This document shows, in pieces, positions 1 to 8,416 of a DNA stretch of 64,000 nucleotides. The stretch is taken from positions 2,418,001 through 2,482,000 of the forward strand of contig NZ_CP038635.1 in assembly GCF_004768545.1 (NCBI RefSeq). Reading direction: 5' to 3'. A program made the translations under genes and the position numbers. Each line of letters begins with the position of its first letter. Positions within the stretch are counted from its first letter, which is position 1. Below the pieces are notes generated by a model. It did no database searches, was not told the DNA's origin, and saw only the letters and a list, made by a program, of their open reading frames with translations. The stretch is from Cupriavidus oxalaticus (GTDB lineage: Bacteria; Pseudomonadota; Gammaproteobacteria; Burkholderiales; Burkholderiaceae).

Positions 1-126
1 GACCTTGCCCATGCGGGCGCCGTCCAGGTACGGGTCAGGCTTGCCGGTCGCGGCGAACGAGGCGGTGGACACTGCGCACAGCGCGGCCAGCACGGAGGCG
101 GCGGCAATTGATTGTTTGAGCTTCAT
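1..126 (-). CDS. Secreted protein, N-terminal part only (runs off the window)
   Basis: The first 42 codons of a gene that continues beyond the left edge. The ATG sits at 126-124 and is preceded by a GGGGAA-type ribosome binding site. The product begins MKLKQSIAAASVLAAL and continues to a small-residue stretch ending ASFA-A, a classical Sec signal peptide with cleavage expected after about residue 25. The mature part starts with a polar segment containing DPYLDGAR. I do not recognise the family from this short piece. It should be periplasmic or secreted. Confidence 0.7.
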   Translation of the reverse strand, partial: MKLKQSIAAASVLAALCAVSTASFAATGKPDPYLDGARMGKV

Positions 127-345
127 GAGATTCCCCTTGCAATTCTGGTCGGTAAGGCACCGCGGCGGACGACTCCTAAAACAAAAAAAGCCGCCGTCAT
201 CGCGATGTCATGCCTCTAGTTTAGGGAAAACCCTTAAGACGATAGACGTGACGCTTTGAGCAGTCCGTTCAAATAATTTGATGGGCGTCAAACTAGGGAA
301 TCATCCAGGGAACCGGCGCCTGCGGCTCGTGTCGCGATATGCAAG

Positions 346-373
346 CCAAAAGGAAAGGGCCCCGCAGGGCCCT
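346..373 (-). terminator. Probable intrinsic terminator of the PXPV gene
   Basis: An AGGGCCC / GGGCCCT stem (7 bp, 4-nt loop) is followed on the minus strand by a T-rich tract. It lies 30 bp downstream of the PXPV gene stop. Confidence 0.6.
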
Positions 374-402
374 GTATTCCACAGCGTTTCGGCGCCGGCC
401 GG

Positions 403-735
403 TCAGTCGTGACGCCAGCGGCCATGACCGCGGTAGCCCGGCGGACCATAGTAACCGTGGTGATGGCCACCATAGTAGCGCGGCGGGCCATAGTAGCGCG
501 GGCCGTAGTAGACCGGGCGCGGACGCACCACCACGGCCGGCGGGCCGTAGTAGACCGGTGCCGGGGCCACCACCACCGGCGGCGCATAGTAGGCCGGAGC
601 GGGCGGATAGTAGGCCGGCGCGCCAACCACGACGCCCGGCACGCCAATCGCGACGCCGACGCTCACATGGGCCATCGCGGCCCCGGATGCCAGCCCGGCT
701 GCGACACCGAATGCTGCGAGCCACCAACGTTTCAT
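403..735 (-). CDS. Secreted Tyr/Pro/Gly-rich PXPV-repeat protein
   Basis: A protein of 110 residues with a signal peptide (MKRWWLAAFGVAAGL to the AMA-H junction near residue 22). The mature part is low complexity: repeats of PAYYxPP, VVVxPxPVYYGPP and YYGPPRYYG, ending in a His/Gly/Arg tail. This is the PXPV-repeat architecture common as small orphan proteins in Burkholderiaceae. An ATG with a GAGGCGGAT ribosome binding site supports the start. Its function is unknown. The Tyr-rich, Cys-free mature chain suggests an envelope or surface structural role, which is inference. It is a single-gene unit with its own terminator. Confidence 0.75.
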   Translation of the reverse strand: MKRWWLAAFGVAAGLASGAAMAHVSVGVAIGVPGVVVGAPAYYPPAPAYYAPPVVVAPAPVYYGPPAVVVRPRPVYYGPRYYGPPRYYGGHHHGYYGPPGYRGHGRWRHD

Positions 736-900
736 ATCCGCCTCTCAGAATTTGAGATTTCTCTTACTCGGTATTGTAGAGGGCCTGAATTTTCCAGGTG
801 CAACCGAAGGCACGACATTGTTACTAGCCGTAACAGTGCGTCACTTTTTCCTTCCGCGACGCCATCTGCTTGGCCAAGCAAATTAAAGCCTGCGGCGCGC

Positions 901-929
901 TTGCATCCGGATTGCGAAGCCACCACAAT
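901..929 (+). promoter_or_regulatory. Candidate sigma-70 promoter of tRNA-Leu
   Basis: TTGCAT, a 17-bp spacer, then CACAAT, ending 14 bp before the mature tRNA. The match to consensus is moderate and the position is right for a tRNA promoter. Confidence 0.4.
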
Positions 930-943
930 ACCGGGCTTGCCGT

Positions 944-1030
944 GCGGCCGTGGAGAAATTGGTAGACTCAGCAGACTTAAAATCTGCCGCCTTTCCAGGC
1001 GTACGGGTTCGAGTCCCGTCGGCCGCACCA
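944..1030 (+). tRNA. tRNA-Leu (UAA)
   Basis: An 87-nt class II tRNA with encoded CCA. The acceptor arms GCGGCCG and CGGCCGC pair. The anticodon loop CTTAAAA (976-982) carries TAA at 978-980. There is a long variable arm, and a T-arm with GTTCGAGTC. Alone on the plus strand, it is not part of the Gly/Gly/Cys cluster at 5 kb. Confidence 0.97.
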
Positions 1031-1148
1031 GGGCCACCGCAGCGGCAACCTTGCGCCAAATACAAAAGAGGAGGCTCTCGCCCCCTCTTCAGATCCTTCG
1101 CGCTGGGTCGTGCTTTACGCCGCTTTACGCCATCATTTAGGCCATCAT

Positions 1149-2252
1149 TTAGGCCATTACGTAGCACATCAGCGCACCGACCCCCATCAGGAACACAAAC
1201 AGCACCCCGGCCAGTGCCAGCGGCTTGCGTCCGGCGCGCACCAGGTCGCCGATGCGGGTATGCAGGCCGATGGCCAGCATCGCACACGCCAGCAGCCAGT
1301 TATCCAGCGCGATCAACGGGGCCTTCCAGGCAGCGGGCACCGTGCCGGCCGAGTTGAGTGCCATTACCGCGACAAAACCCACCGCAAACCACGGCACCGA
1401 CTTCAGGATCCCGGAGAAGCGGCCCTTGCCGGCAGGTGCCTGGCCTGCCTCGGCCTTGCCTTGCGGCCACAGCGCCATCACCAGCAGTAGCGGCCCCAGC
1501 GCCAGCACGCGCACCATCTTGGCCACCACCGCGGCATCGGCGGTCGGCTCGCTGATCATTTTGCCCGCGGCGATCACCTGCGCCACTTCATGCAACGTCG
1601 CGCCGGTGAAGATGCCGAACATGCGCTCGCTGACCGACCAGTGCCAATGGCCGTTGGCCAGTTCGAACAGATAGGGATAGAGCAGCATGCCGACGGTGCC
1701 GAACAGCACCACCGTGGCGACCGCCACCGCGGTCTGGCGATCGTCGGTGCGTACCACCGACGACACCGCGATGGCCGCGGCCGCGCCGCAGATGGCGCTG
1801 CCGGAACTGACCAGGATCGCTTCGCGGCGGCTCAGGCCGAAGAAGGTCGTGCCGACCCAGGTGCCGAACAGCAGCGTGGCGACCAGCATCGTCAGCGGCA
1901 CCACGATACCCGGCAGGCCCAGCGCGACAATGGACGCGAATGTCAGCCGCAGGCCGTACAGTGCCACGCCAAGCCGCAGCAGGTAATGGCGCGCCACCTG
2001 CATCCCGGGTGCCAGCGGCGCCAGCCAGTGCTTCGGCAGCGTATTGGCGGCGACCATGCCGGCGCACATGGCGAGCGTCAGCGCGCTCAGGCCGTAGCGG
2101 GCAATCGCCGGATGCTCGGCCAGCGCCAGTGCCAGCCAGGCAATGCCGCCCAGCGGCACCAGCGTCAGCAGGCGCTGTGACCAGGGCGGGGAAGCCGCTG
2201 CCGGCGTGACGACTGCGGTGCGGGGGGCGCTGCTGGAAGTGGCGGAAGACAT
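1149..2252 (-). CDS. YeiH/UPF0324 family putative sulfate exporter
   Basis: An inner-membrane protein of 367 residues with about ten hydrophobic segments, characteristic of the YeiH (UPF0324) family. Family hallmarks are visible: the AANTLPKHWLAPLAPGM region, the RLGVALYGLRLTF segment, and a GSAICGAAAAIA stretch with conserved small residues and a Cys. Members are annotated as sulfate or sulfite-related exporters, but substrates are poorly proven. A divergent LysR-type regulator sits 94 bp away, the same arrangement as yeiE-yeiH in enterobacteria, so it is probably regulated by that protein. A C-terminal helix ends at the stop with no extra domain. Confidence 0.88.
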   Translation of the reverse strand: MSSATSSSAPRTAVVTPAAASPPWSQRLLTLVPLGGIAWLALALAEHPAIARYGLSALTLAMCAGMVAANTLPKHWLAPLAPGMQVARHYLLRLGVALYGLRLTFASIVALGLPGIVVPLTMLVATLLFGTWVGTTFFGLSRREAILVSSGSAICGAAAAIAVSSVVRTDDRQTAVAVATVVLFGTVGMLLYPYLFELANGHWHWSVSERMFGIFTGATLHEVAQVIAAGKMISEPTADAAVVAKMVRVLALGPLLLVMALWPQGKAEAGQAPAGKGRFSGILKSVPWFAVGFVAVMALNSAGTVPAAWKAPLIALDNWLLACAMLAIGLHTRIGDLVRAGRKPLALAGVLFVFLMGVGALMCYVMA

Positions 2253-2300
2253 GGCAGTTCACTTGTTATGTAGTGACTCCAGCGTACTGGCCCGCCCCTA

Positions 2301-2315
2301 ACCCGTAAAACGGGT
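2301..2315. promoter_or_regulatory. Inverted repeat in the divergent yeiH/LysR promoter region (candidate operator)
   Basis: A perfect ACCCGT-AAA-ACGGGT palindrome lies between the two divergently transcribed genes, 32 bp before the regulator start and 49 bp before the exporter start. This is where a LysR-type autoregulator would bind. The assignment is inference from position and symmetry. Confidence 0.5.
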
Positions 2316-2346
2316 AATATCGTTATGCGTTATCTATTCTTTCGAT

Positions 2347-3276
2347 ATGGAATCCCGTCCAGAGCCCCGCCCCGAGCAACGCCCCCTGCGCCTCACGCTG
2401 CGCCAGCTGTCCGTCTTCGTCGCCGTGGCCCAGCACGGCAGCACCATGGCAGCCGCGCAGGCGCTGGCGATGTCGCAGTCAGCGGTCAGCGCTTCACTGG
2501 CAGAGCTCGAACGTGCGCTGGACAGCCCGCTGTTCGATCGCATCGCACGCCGGCTCAGCATCAACGAGACCGGCCGCCAGTTCTTCCCGCGCGCGCTGGC
2601 GCTGCTGGACCAGGCGCATGAGCTGGAGCGCTTTGCCACACAGACCGGGGTGCAGTTGCGCATCGCGGCCAGCAATACCATCGGCAGCTATATCCTGCCG
2701 CCGCTGCTGGCGGGATTCCGTCATTCGCGCAGCGGGCCCTGCACGCTGGACCTGCGCATCGGCAACACCCGCGAAGTGCTGCAGTCGCTGCTGCAGTTCG
2801 AAGCCGACATCGGCCTGGTGGAAGGCGCCAGCCACGAGCGCGACCTGCGCAGCATGCACTGGTGCGATGACGAGATGGTGGTGGTGGTTGGCCCGTCGCA
2901 TCCGCTGGCGCTCACGCCGAACGACCTGGTGGCACTGCGCGACGCCGAATGGATCGTGCGCGAACCGGGCTCGGGCACGCGCGAGGTGATCGAGGAACGC
3001 CTGGTGCCGTTGCTGGGCGAACTGCGCTTCGCGCTGGAACTGGGCAACGCCGAAGCAATCAAGCGCGCGGTGATGAGCGGCTTCGGCGTCAGTTGCCTGT
3101 CGTTGTACGTGGTGCGCGACGAACTCGCGCAAGGCACGCTGGTGGCGATCCGCGAAGGCTTGCCGCGCATCGTGCGGCCGCTGCAACTGGTCGTGCACCA
3201 GGACAAGTTCCCGACGCAAGGCCTGCTGGCCTTCACCGAATACCTGCGCACCATGGCGCCGCGTATCGGCGCGTGA
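2347..3276 (+). CDS. LysR-family transcriptional regulator, YeiE-like
   Basis: A protein of 309 residues with the LysR layout. The N-terminal winged helix-turn-helix lies at about residues 15-75 (FVAVAQHGSTMAAAQALAMSQSAVS is the recognition region). A linker helix and then a two-lobed co-inducer domain follow (about 95-300; NTIGSYILPPLLAGF begins lobe 1). It is divergent from the YeiH-type exporter, as yeiE is in enterobacteria, so the exporter is its likely target. The effector is not deducible. The unusually Glu/Arg/Pro-rich first 14 residues precede the conserved LRLTLRQLSVF start of the HTH, so a slightly later start is possible. Confidence 0.88.
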   Translation: MESRPEPRPEQRPLRLTLRQLSVFVAVAQHGSTMAAAQALAMSQSAVSASLAELERALDSPLFDRIARRLSINETGRQFFPRALALLDQAHELERFATQTGVQLRIAASNTIGSYILPPLLAGFRHSRSGPCTLDLRIGNTREVLQSLLQFEADIGLVEGASHERDLRSMHWCDDEMVVVVGPSHPLALTPNDLVALRDAEWIVREPGSGTREVIEERLVPLLGELRFALELGNAEAIKRAVMSGFGVSCLSLYVVRDELAQGTLVAIREGLPRIVRPLQLVVHQDKFPTQGLLAFTEYLRTMAPRIGA

Positions 3277-3307
3277 CGCCTCCTGCGGGCCGCCTGAGCG
3301 CGGACAG

Positions 3308-4537
3308 CTATGCCGCCTGCGGCTCGCTGCGCTTGCTGCGCGCGGTGTACAGGTCGAGCAGGTGGAACAGCACCGGATTGAGCATGATCGACAGCAGCGC
3401 ACCCGCCAGGATCAATGCCTGGCCGCGCTCGGGCAGGATGTTCAGGTACACGCCCAGGCTCGCCAGGATGAAGGAGAACTCGCCGATCTGCGCCAGGCTG
3501 ACGGCAATCGTCATGCCGGTCTGCCCGGAGTGCCCGAACACCCGTACGATGCCCATCGCCGCCAGCGATTTGCCGACCACGATGATAAACAGCGTCGACA
3601 GCACGCCCCATGGGTCGTTGACCAGCACCATGGGATCGAACAGCATGCCGACCGAGACGAAGAACAGCACCGAAAAGGCATCGCGCAGCGGCAACGATTC
3701 TTCGGCCGCGCGATGGCTGAATTCAGATTCGGCCAGCACCATGCCGGCAAAGAAGGCCCCCAGTGCGAAGGACACGCCAAATAGTGAATACGCGCCATAG
3801 GCAACGCCCAGCGCGGTCGCCAGCACGCCCAGGCGGAACATCTCGCGATTGCCGGTCCAGACGATGCGCTCGAGCATCCACGGAATAAAGCGGCGCCCGA
3901 TCACCAGCATGACCGCGACAAAGGCGGCGACCTTGCCCAGCGTCGAGAGCACCGCCAGCAGGACGTCGCCGGTGCCCGGACTGCCTTCGGCGCCGGCGTC
4001 CGCGGCGCCGGCAAGCAGACCCGCCATCGCTGGCAACAGCACCAGCGCCAGCACCATGGCCAGGTCTTCAACGATCAGCCAGCCTACTGCGATCCGCCCC
4101 TGGGGCGATTCCACCAGGTCGCGCTCCTGCAGCGCCTTGAGCAGGACCACGGTACTGGCCACCGACAGCGCCAGGCCGTACACCAGCCCCTGCCCCCACG
4201 ACCAGCCGAAACCCCACGCCACCAGCATGCCGAGGAAGGTCGCGATACCGATCTGCACGACCGCCCCGGGGATCGCGATGCGCTTCACCGCCATCAGGTC
4301 CTTGATCGAGAAATGCAGCCCGACGCCGAACATCAGCAGAATCACGCCGAGTTCGGCAAGCTCCGGCGCGAGCGCCTGGTCGGCCGTGTAGCCCGGCGTA
4401 TGCGGTCCCACCACGATCCCCGCGCACAGGTAGCCGATCAGCGGCGGCAGCCGCAGCTTGCTGGCGATAGCGCCAAGGACGAAGGCCAGGACGATACCAC
4501 CGACGATGGTGCTGATGAGCGGGGTGGCGTGATGCAT
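3308..4537 (-). CDS. Cation:proton antiporter (CPA2, YbaL/KefB-like), membrane domain only
   Basis: A protein of 409 residues forming a Na+/H+ exchanger-type membrane domain of about 12 helices. Typical CPA2 motifs are LIGYLCAGIVVGPHTPG near residue 37, ILLMFGVGLHFS, the SVASTVVLLKALQE helix, and ALGAFFAGMVLAESEFSHRA. Relatives such as YbaL and KefB are about 550-600 residues because a cytosolic TrkA-N (NAD-binding) domain follows. Here the protein stops just after the last helix at YTARSKRSEPQAA, so that regulatory domain is absent. I chose the ATG at 4537 (MHHATPLIST), which fits the family N-terminus; upstream in-frame sequence runs into a tRNA and is not coding. It should exchange K+ or Na+ for H+ at the inner membrane. 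Confidence 0.85.
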   Translation of the reverse strand: MHHATPLISTIVGGIVLAFVLGAIASKLRLPPLIGYLCAGIVVGPHTPGYTADQALAPELAELGVILLMFGVGLHFSIKDLMAVKRIAIPGAVVQIGIATFLGMLVAWGFGWSWGQGLVYGLALSVASTVVLLKALQERDLVESPQGRIAVGWLIVEDLAMVLALVLLPAMAGLLAGAADAGAEGSPGTGDVLLAVLSTLGKVAAFVAVMLVIGRRFIPWMLERIVWTGNREMFRLGVLATALGVAYGAYSLFGVSFALGAFFAGMVLAESEFSHRAAEESLPLRDAFSVLFFVSVGMLFDPMVLVNDPWGVLSTLFIIVVGKSLAAMGIVRVFGHSGQTGMTIAVSLAQIGEFSFILASLGVYLNILPERGQALILAGALLSIMLNPVLFHLLDLYTARSKRSEPQAA

Positions 4538-4909
4538 GCGCGCGGGGTTCCTCGTGTCAGGGGCTGGACGGCGATGGCTGGATTCCACCCGCCCTCCCCG
4601 CGCGCCACGATGCCATGACCCACCATGCGGCGCGCACCAGCGGTCGGCGCGGCACGATGGCAGCCTCGTAACGGGACAAGCAGGGAAAGAACGGGAAGTG
4701 CCGCAGCGGCCCCGGACACGCTGGAGGCGCATCACGGATCGGGAATGGCGTATGACATGCTGCGCCGCGATCCATCGCGCGGCGCACCCGGAAAAGCGTA
4801 CGACAGGAGTAATGTAACATGCCCGCCGCGCGCTCAAAGCGCAGAAATGCGAGGCAATTCGCGGCGCGGGGCGGCTGCGCGAGGCTGGGCGAACGAGCGC
4901 TAAACATGC
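4538..4909. other. Gene-free stretch upstream of the antiporter
   Basis: This 372-bp stretch lies between the antiporter start and the tRNA-Cys terminator. The reading frames through it have no family signature or convincing start site, and I see no RNA structure. It presumably holds the antiporter promoter, but I could not pick a clear one. Confidence 0.5.
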
Positions 4910-4951
4910 GCAAAGCAAAAACGGCGCCCTTGGGCGCCGTTTTTGCTTTGC
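4910..4951 (-). terminator. Terminator of the pgsA-side tRNA cluster
   Basis: A perfect 20-bp inverted repeat (GCAAAGCAAAAACGGCGCCC and its complement) with only TT between the arms, beginning 3 bp past the 3' end of tRNA-Cys. The GC core is flanked by A/T runs on both sides, so it can terminate in either direction. Confidence 0.9.
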
Positions 4952-4954
4952 AAC

Positions 4955-5028
4955 TGGAGGCGGAGGTCGGAATCGAACCGGCGTACACGGCTTTGCAGGC
5001 CGCTGCATAACCACTCTGCCACCCCGCC
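4955..5028 (-). tRNA. tRNA-Cys (GCA)
   Basis: 74 nt including the encoded CCA. The acceptor arm GGCGGGG pairs with CTCCGCC. The anticodon loop CTGCAAA gives GCA. The T-loop is GTTCGATTC. It is the last gene of the Gly-Gly-Cys tRNA cluster transcribed from the promoter near 5500. Confidence 0.96.
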
Positions 5029-5100
5029 AGGTGACGTGATGCTGGATTGTAGCCGCATTCAGCCGATGCTGCCGGCTGGCCTGCCACGGCAATTCAACCC

Positions 5101-5129
5101 AAACAAAAAGGGAAGCGTTGCTTCCCTTT
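5101..5129 (-). terminator. Intrinsic terminator-like hairpin between tRNA-Gly and tRNA-Cys
   Basis: A perfect 10-bp stem AAAGGGAAGC with a 3-nt loop, followed on the minus strand by TTTGTTTGG. Being inside the tRNA cluster it probably lowers tRNA-Cys expression or acts in RNA processing. Confidence 0.6.
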
Positions 5130-5135
5130 GGGGAT

Positions 5136-5211
5136 TGGAGCGGGAGACGAGTCTCGAACTCGCGACCTCAACCTTGGCAAGGTTGCGCTCTACCAACTGA
5201 GCTACTCCCGC
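5136..5211 (-). tRNA. tRNA-Gly (GCC), second copy
   Basis: 76 nt with CCA. The acceptor arm GCGGGAG pairs with CTCCCGC. The anticodon loop TTGCCAA gives GCC. The sequence is identical to the copy at 5273-5348, 61 bp upstream in the same cluster. Confidence 0.97.
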
Positions 5212-5272
5212 GTACAACTTTTTGCTGCCGGCCCGGCCAGTGCCATGCACGTTGCCGAACCCTTCGATAACC

Positions 5273-5348
5273 TGGAGCGGGAGACGAGTCTCGAACTCGC
5301 GACCTCAACCTTGGCAAGGTTGCGCTCTACCAACTGAGCTACTCCCGC
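5273..5348 (-). tRNA. tRNA-Gly (GCC), first copy
   Basis: 76 nt with CCA, identical to the following copy. It is the first tRNA after the promoter at 5472-5500. The duplication matches the high demand for GGC glycine codons in this GC-rich genome. Confidence 0.97.
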
Positions 5349-5471
5349 AGGGTACTGCTTCAAAACCTTCTAAGGCATTTTATTTCGCAATTTAGCACTA
5401 TCACACAACATCTTGCGCCAAACCCGCCTTATCTCGCTGCTTTCGTTTGCGTCGTCAGCAACGAGAATGAG

Positions 5472-5500
5472 ATTATGCAAAAAGCTCTTCTCTGCGTCAA
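5472..5500 (-). promoter_or_regulatory. Sigma-70 promoter of the tRNA Gly-Gly-Cys cluster
   Basis: On the minus strand TTGACG, a 17-bp spacer, then CATAAT: a near-consensus promoter in the 172-bp gap between pgsA and the first tRNA-Gly. Transcription would start near 5465, about 115 nt before the mature tRNA. Confidence 0.75.
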
Positions 5501-5520
5501 CACCTTTTTGGAATTTCTTT

Positions 5521-6120
5521 TCACTTCCGGGCGCCGGCACCCGCCACGACACTGCTGCGCTCCCGGATCTGCGGCCAGGCTAGCTTCATGTAATAGATCA
5601 TCGACCACAGCGTCAGCACCGCGGCCAGGTAGATCATCCACGTGCCCAGCACATAGGCGTCGAAGCCGAACAGCTGACCGCTGAACAGCAGCAGCGGGAT
5701 CGCGATCATCTGCACTGTGGTCTTCAGCTTGCCGAGGAAGTTCACTGCCACGCTCTTGGACGCGCCGATCTGCGCCATCCACTCGCGCAGCGCCGAGATC
5801 GTGATCTCGCGGCCGATGATGACCAGCGCGATCAGGTCGGTGACCCGATCCAGCGCCAGCAGCGACAGCAGCGCAGCCGTCACCATCAGCTTGTCGGCGA
5901 CCGGGTCCAGGAATGCGCCGAACGACGAGGTCTGGTTCCAGCGCCGCGCCAGGAAGCCGTCGAGCCAGTCCGTCACCGCGGCGATGATAAAGAACGCCGC
6001 CGCCGTCAGGTTCTTGGTGTGCATGGGAAGCCATGCGTCGGGCAGGTAGAACACGCCCACCACCAGGGGAATCATGGCGACACGAAGCCAGGTCAGCAGG
6101 ATCGGAATATTGAAAGGCAT
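5521..6120 (-). CDS. pgsA: CDP-diacylglycerol--glycerol-3-phosphate 3-phosphatidyltransferase
   Basis: This inner-membrane enzyme makes phosphatidylglycerol phosphate, the committed step to phosphatidylglycerol and cardiolipin. The product has 199 residues. The CDP-alcohol phosphotransferase signature is complete: D51-x2-D54-G55-x2-A58-R59-x8-G68-x3-D72-x3-D76 (DWLDGFLARRWN, then FGAFLDPVADK). About five hydrophobic helices are present. The ATG at 6120 (MPFNIPILLTWLR) fits the family; a longer in-frame reading to 6198 adds a non-homologous tail. It lies downstream of uvrC, as in other betaproteobacteria, and is followed by the tRNA cluster. Confidence 0.95.
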   Translation of the reverse strand: MPFNIPILLTWLRVAMIPLVVGVFYLPDAWLPMHTKNLTAAAFFIIAAVTDWLDGFLARRWNQTSSFGAFLDPVADKLMVTAALLSLLALDRVTDLIALVIIGREITISALREWMAQIGASKSVAVNFLGKLKTTVQMIAIPLLLFSGQLFGFDAYVLGTWMIYLAAVLTLWSMIYYMKLAWPQIRERSSVVAGAGARK

Positions 6121-6228
6121 GGAACTCGGGCGGCGGGGGAACGTGACCAATCCCGGGATTGTCGCCGATTTCGGGACCAATCGACCATCATTGGTCATTT
6201 TCCTGCCCGCGCCGGCAACTGCCGCGGG

Positions 6229-8304
6229 TCAATGCAGCTGCCGGTAGATCTCCTCGGCCAGCCCGCGCGAGATGCCCTCGACGCTGGCCAGCTCGTCGAT
6301 ACTGGCGGCCATCACGCCGCGCAGGCCGCCGAAACGGGTCAGCAGCTTCTGCCGCCGGCGTGCGCCCACGCCTTCGATCTCTTCCAGCCGCGAGGTCGTG
6401 CGCGCCTTGGCCCGGCGCGCGCGCATGCCGGTGATGGCGAAGCGGTGGGCCTCGTCGCGGATCTGCGCCACCAGCATCAGCGCCGCGCTGCCCTGCCCCA
6501 GCTCCAGCGACGGCCGGCCGTCGGCGAACACCAGCGTCTCCAGGCCGACCTTGCGCCCTTCGCCCTTGGCCACGCCGACCAGCAAGCCGATATCCAGCCC
6601 CAGCTCCTCGAATACCTGGCGCGCCACCTCGACCTGGCCCTTGCCGCCGTCGATCAGCACGATCTGCGGCAGCAGCGCGGCGGACTCACCGCCGGCCTGC
6701 CCGCCGCCGTCTTCCTGCATCTGCTCGACCAGCTTCTGGTAGCGGCGCGTAAGCACCTGGCGCATGGCGGCATAGTCGTCGCCGGGGATGATGTCCTGGA
6801 TGTTGTATCGGCGGTATTCGCTGTTCTGCATGTCATGGTGGTGGTACACCACGCACGACGCCTGCGTCGCCTCGCCGGCGGTATGGCTGATATCGAAGCA
6901 CTCCACCCGCAGCAGCGCCAGGTCTTCCAGGTCCAGGCCGATGGTTTCCGCCAGCGCGCGCGTACGCCCCTCCTGGCTGCCCTGCTCGGCCAGCCGGCGC
7001 GACAGCGCCAGCGCCGCGCCCTGCTGCGCCATCTCCAGCCACACCTTGCGCTGGCCCTGCGGCTGGCGCACCAGCGTCACCTTGCGGCCGGCGTGCAGCG
7101 ACAGCGCCTCCAACACCGCGCCGTCGTCCGGCATATGGCTGACGACGATGATGGGGGGTGCGGATTGCTCCAGGTAGTGCTGCACCATGAAGGCGGACAA
7201 CACCCGGGCGGCGATGCGCTCGACGGTGAGCGGTAGTGCAGCCTCGGCGGCGCCGGCTTCGTCCAGCGTGTCGCGCTGGTCGGCATCCTCGACGATCATC
7301 GCGGCCTCGTCGGCATGGGCCGGGAAATAGGCCTTGTCGCCGAGATGCCGCCCGCCGCGCACCATGGCCAGGTTGACGCAGGCGCGCCCGCCTTCCACCG
7401 CCACGGCCAGCACGTCGATATCGCGCGCCTGCCCGCCCACTTCCTCCACCGCCTGGCGCTTGAGCACGGTCGACAGCGCCGCGATCTGGTCCCGCACCGC
7501 GGCGGCCTGCTCGAACTCGAGCCGCTCGGCATGCTGCTCCATCTTGCCCTGCAGGCCTTCCAGCACTTCGGTCTGGCGGCCCTGCAGGAAGCGCGCCGCG
7601 TTGGCCACGTCACGCGCGTAGCTCTCTTCGCTGATGGCGTTGACGCACGGGCCCGTGCAGCGATGGATCTGGTGCAGCAGGCAAGGCCGGGTGCGGTTGT
7701 TGAAGACGGTGTCCTCGCAAGTGCGCAGCTGGAACACCTTCTGCAGGATCTGCATGCTCTCGCGCACCGCATAGGCGCTCGGGAACGGGCCGAAGTACTG
7801 GTGCTTGCGGTCGGTGGCGCCGCGGTAGTACGCCATGCGCGGGAAGCGGTGCCCGGTCAGCTTCAGGAACGGGTACGACTTGTCGTCGCGGAACAGGATG
7901 TTGTAGCGCGGCGCCAGCGCCTTGATCAGGTTGTTCTCGAGCAGCAACGCCTCGGCCTCGGTGCGCACCACCGTGGTCTCGATACGGGCGATGCGCGCGA
8001 CCATCATCGCGATGCGCGGCGACAGCTGGGTCTTGGTGAAATAGCTCGAGACCCGCCTCTTCAGGTCGCGCGCCTTGCCGACATACAGCACATTGCCGGC
8101 GGCATCGAAATAGCGGTACACGCCGGGCAGGCCCGGCAGGCGCGAGATGACCGGCTTGGGGTCGAAGGGCTCCGGCGGCAATTCGCCCGGAGCGCCCGGA
8201 GCTTCGGCGGCGATCTCGGGCTGCACGTCAGCCGGAACGTCGGCCGGCGTTTCGGCCGCCACATCGGCCTCGGGTTTCGGTGAATCGGATTGCTGGTCGG
8301 ACAT
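6229..8304 (-). CDS. uvrC: Excinuclease ABC subunit C
   Basis: The nuclease of UvrABC nucleotide excision repair, which makes the 3' and then the 5' incision around bulky lesions. The product has 691 residues. The N-terminal GIY-YIG nuclease (GVYRY at 61-65, YVGKA at 74-78) precedes a Cys-rich segment ([13 protein letters not shown]), the UVR motif for UvrB binding, an RNase H-like endonuclease domain ([16 protein letters not shown], and [10 protein letters not shown]) and a C-terminal tandem helix-hairpin-helix ([18 protein letters not shown]). About 45 residues longer at the N-terminus than usual, because of an acidic Ala/Pro/Glu-rich extension ([15 protein letters not shown]) of unknown role. 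Confidence 0.97.
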   Translation of the reverse strand: MSDQQSDSPKPEADVAAETPADVPADVQPEIAAEAPGAPGELPPEPFDPKPVISRLPGLPGVYRYFDAAGNVLYVGKARDLKRRVSSYFTKTQLSPRIAMMVARIARIETTVVRTEAEALLLENNLIKALAPRYNILFRDDKSYPFLKLTGHRFPRMAYYRGATDRKHQYFGPFPSAYAVRESMQILQKVFQLRTCEDTVFNNRTRPCLLHQIHRCTGPCVNAISEESYARDVANAARFLQGRQTEVLEGLQGKMEQHAERLEFEQAAAVRDQIAALSTVLKRQAVEEVGGQARDIDVLAVAVEGGRACVNLAMVRGGRHLGDKAYFPAHADEAAMIVEDADQRDTLDEAGAAEAALPLTVERIAARVLSAFMVQHYLEQSAPPIIVVSHMPDDGAVLEALSLHAGRKVTLVRQPQGQRKVWLEMAQQGAALALSRRLAEQGSQEGRTRALAETIGLDLEDLALLRVECFDISHTAGEATQASCVVYHHHDMQNSEYRRYNIQDIIPGDDYAAMRQVLTRRYQKLVEQMQEDGGGQAGGESAALLPQIVLIDGGKGQVEVARQVFEELGLDIGLLVGVAKGEGRKVGLETLVFADGRPSLELGQGSAALMLVAQIRDEAHRFAITGMRARRAKARTTSRLEEIEGVGARRRQKLLTRFGGLRGVMAASIDELASVEGISRGLAEEIYRQLH

Positions 8305-8416
8305 TGGGGGACGGTGACCGCTACACGGCTCGCGCGCAACAAAGTGACGCGGCCTCTAAAATCGCAAGTTTAGAGCAATTCAGCGCGCGTCCCGCCCGCG
8401 CGCGCCTTTACCCGCC

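Noticed and set aside
5136..5348. Tandem tRNA-Gly genes as an attachment site of an integrative element
   Set aside because: No integrase, no terminal repeats and no foreign gene content nearby; it is a tandem gene duplication.
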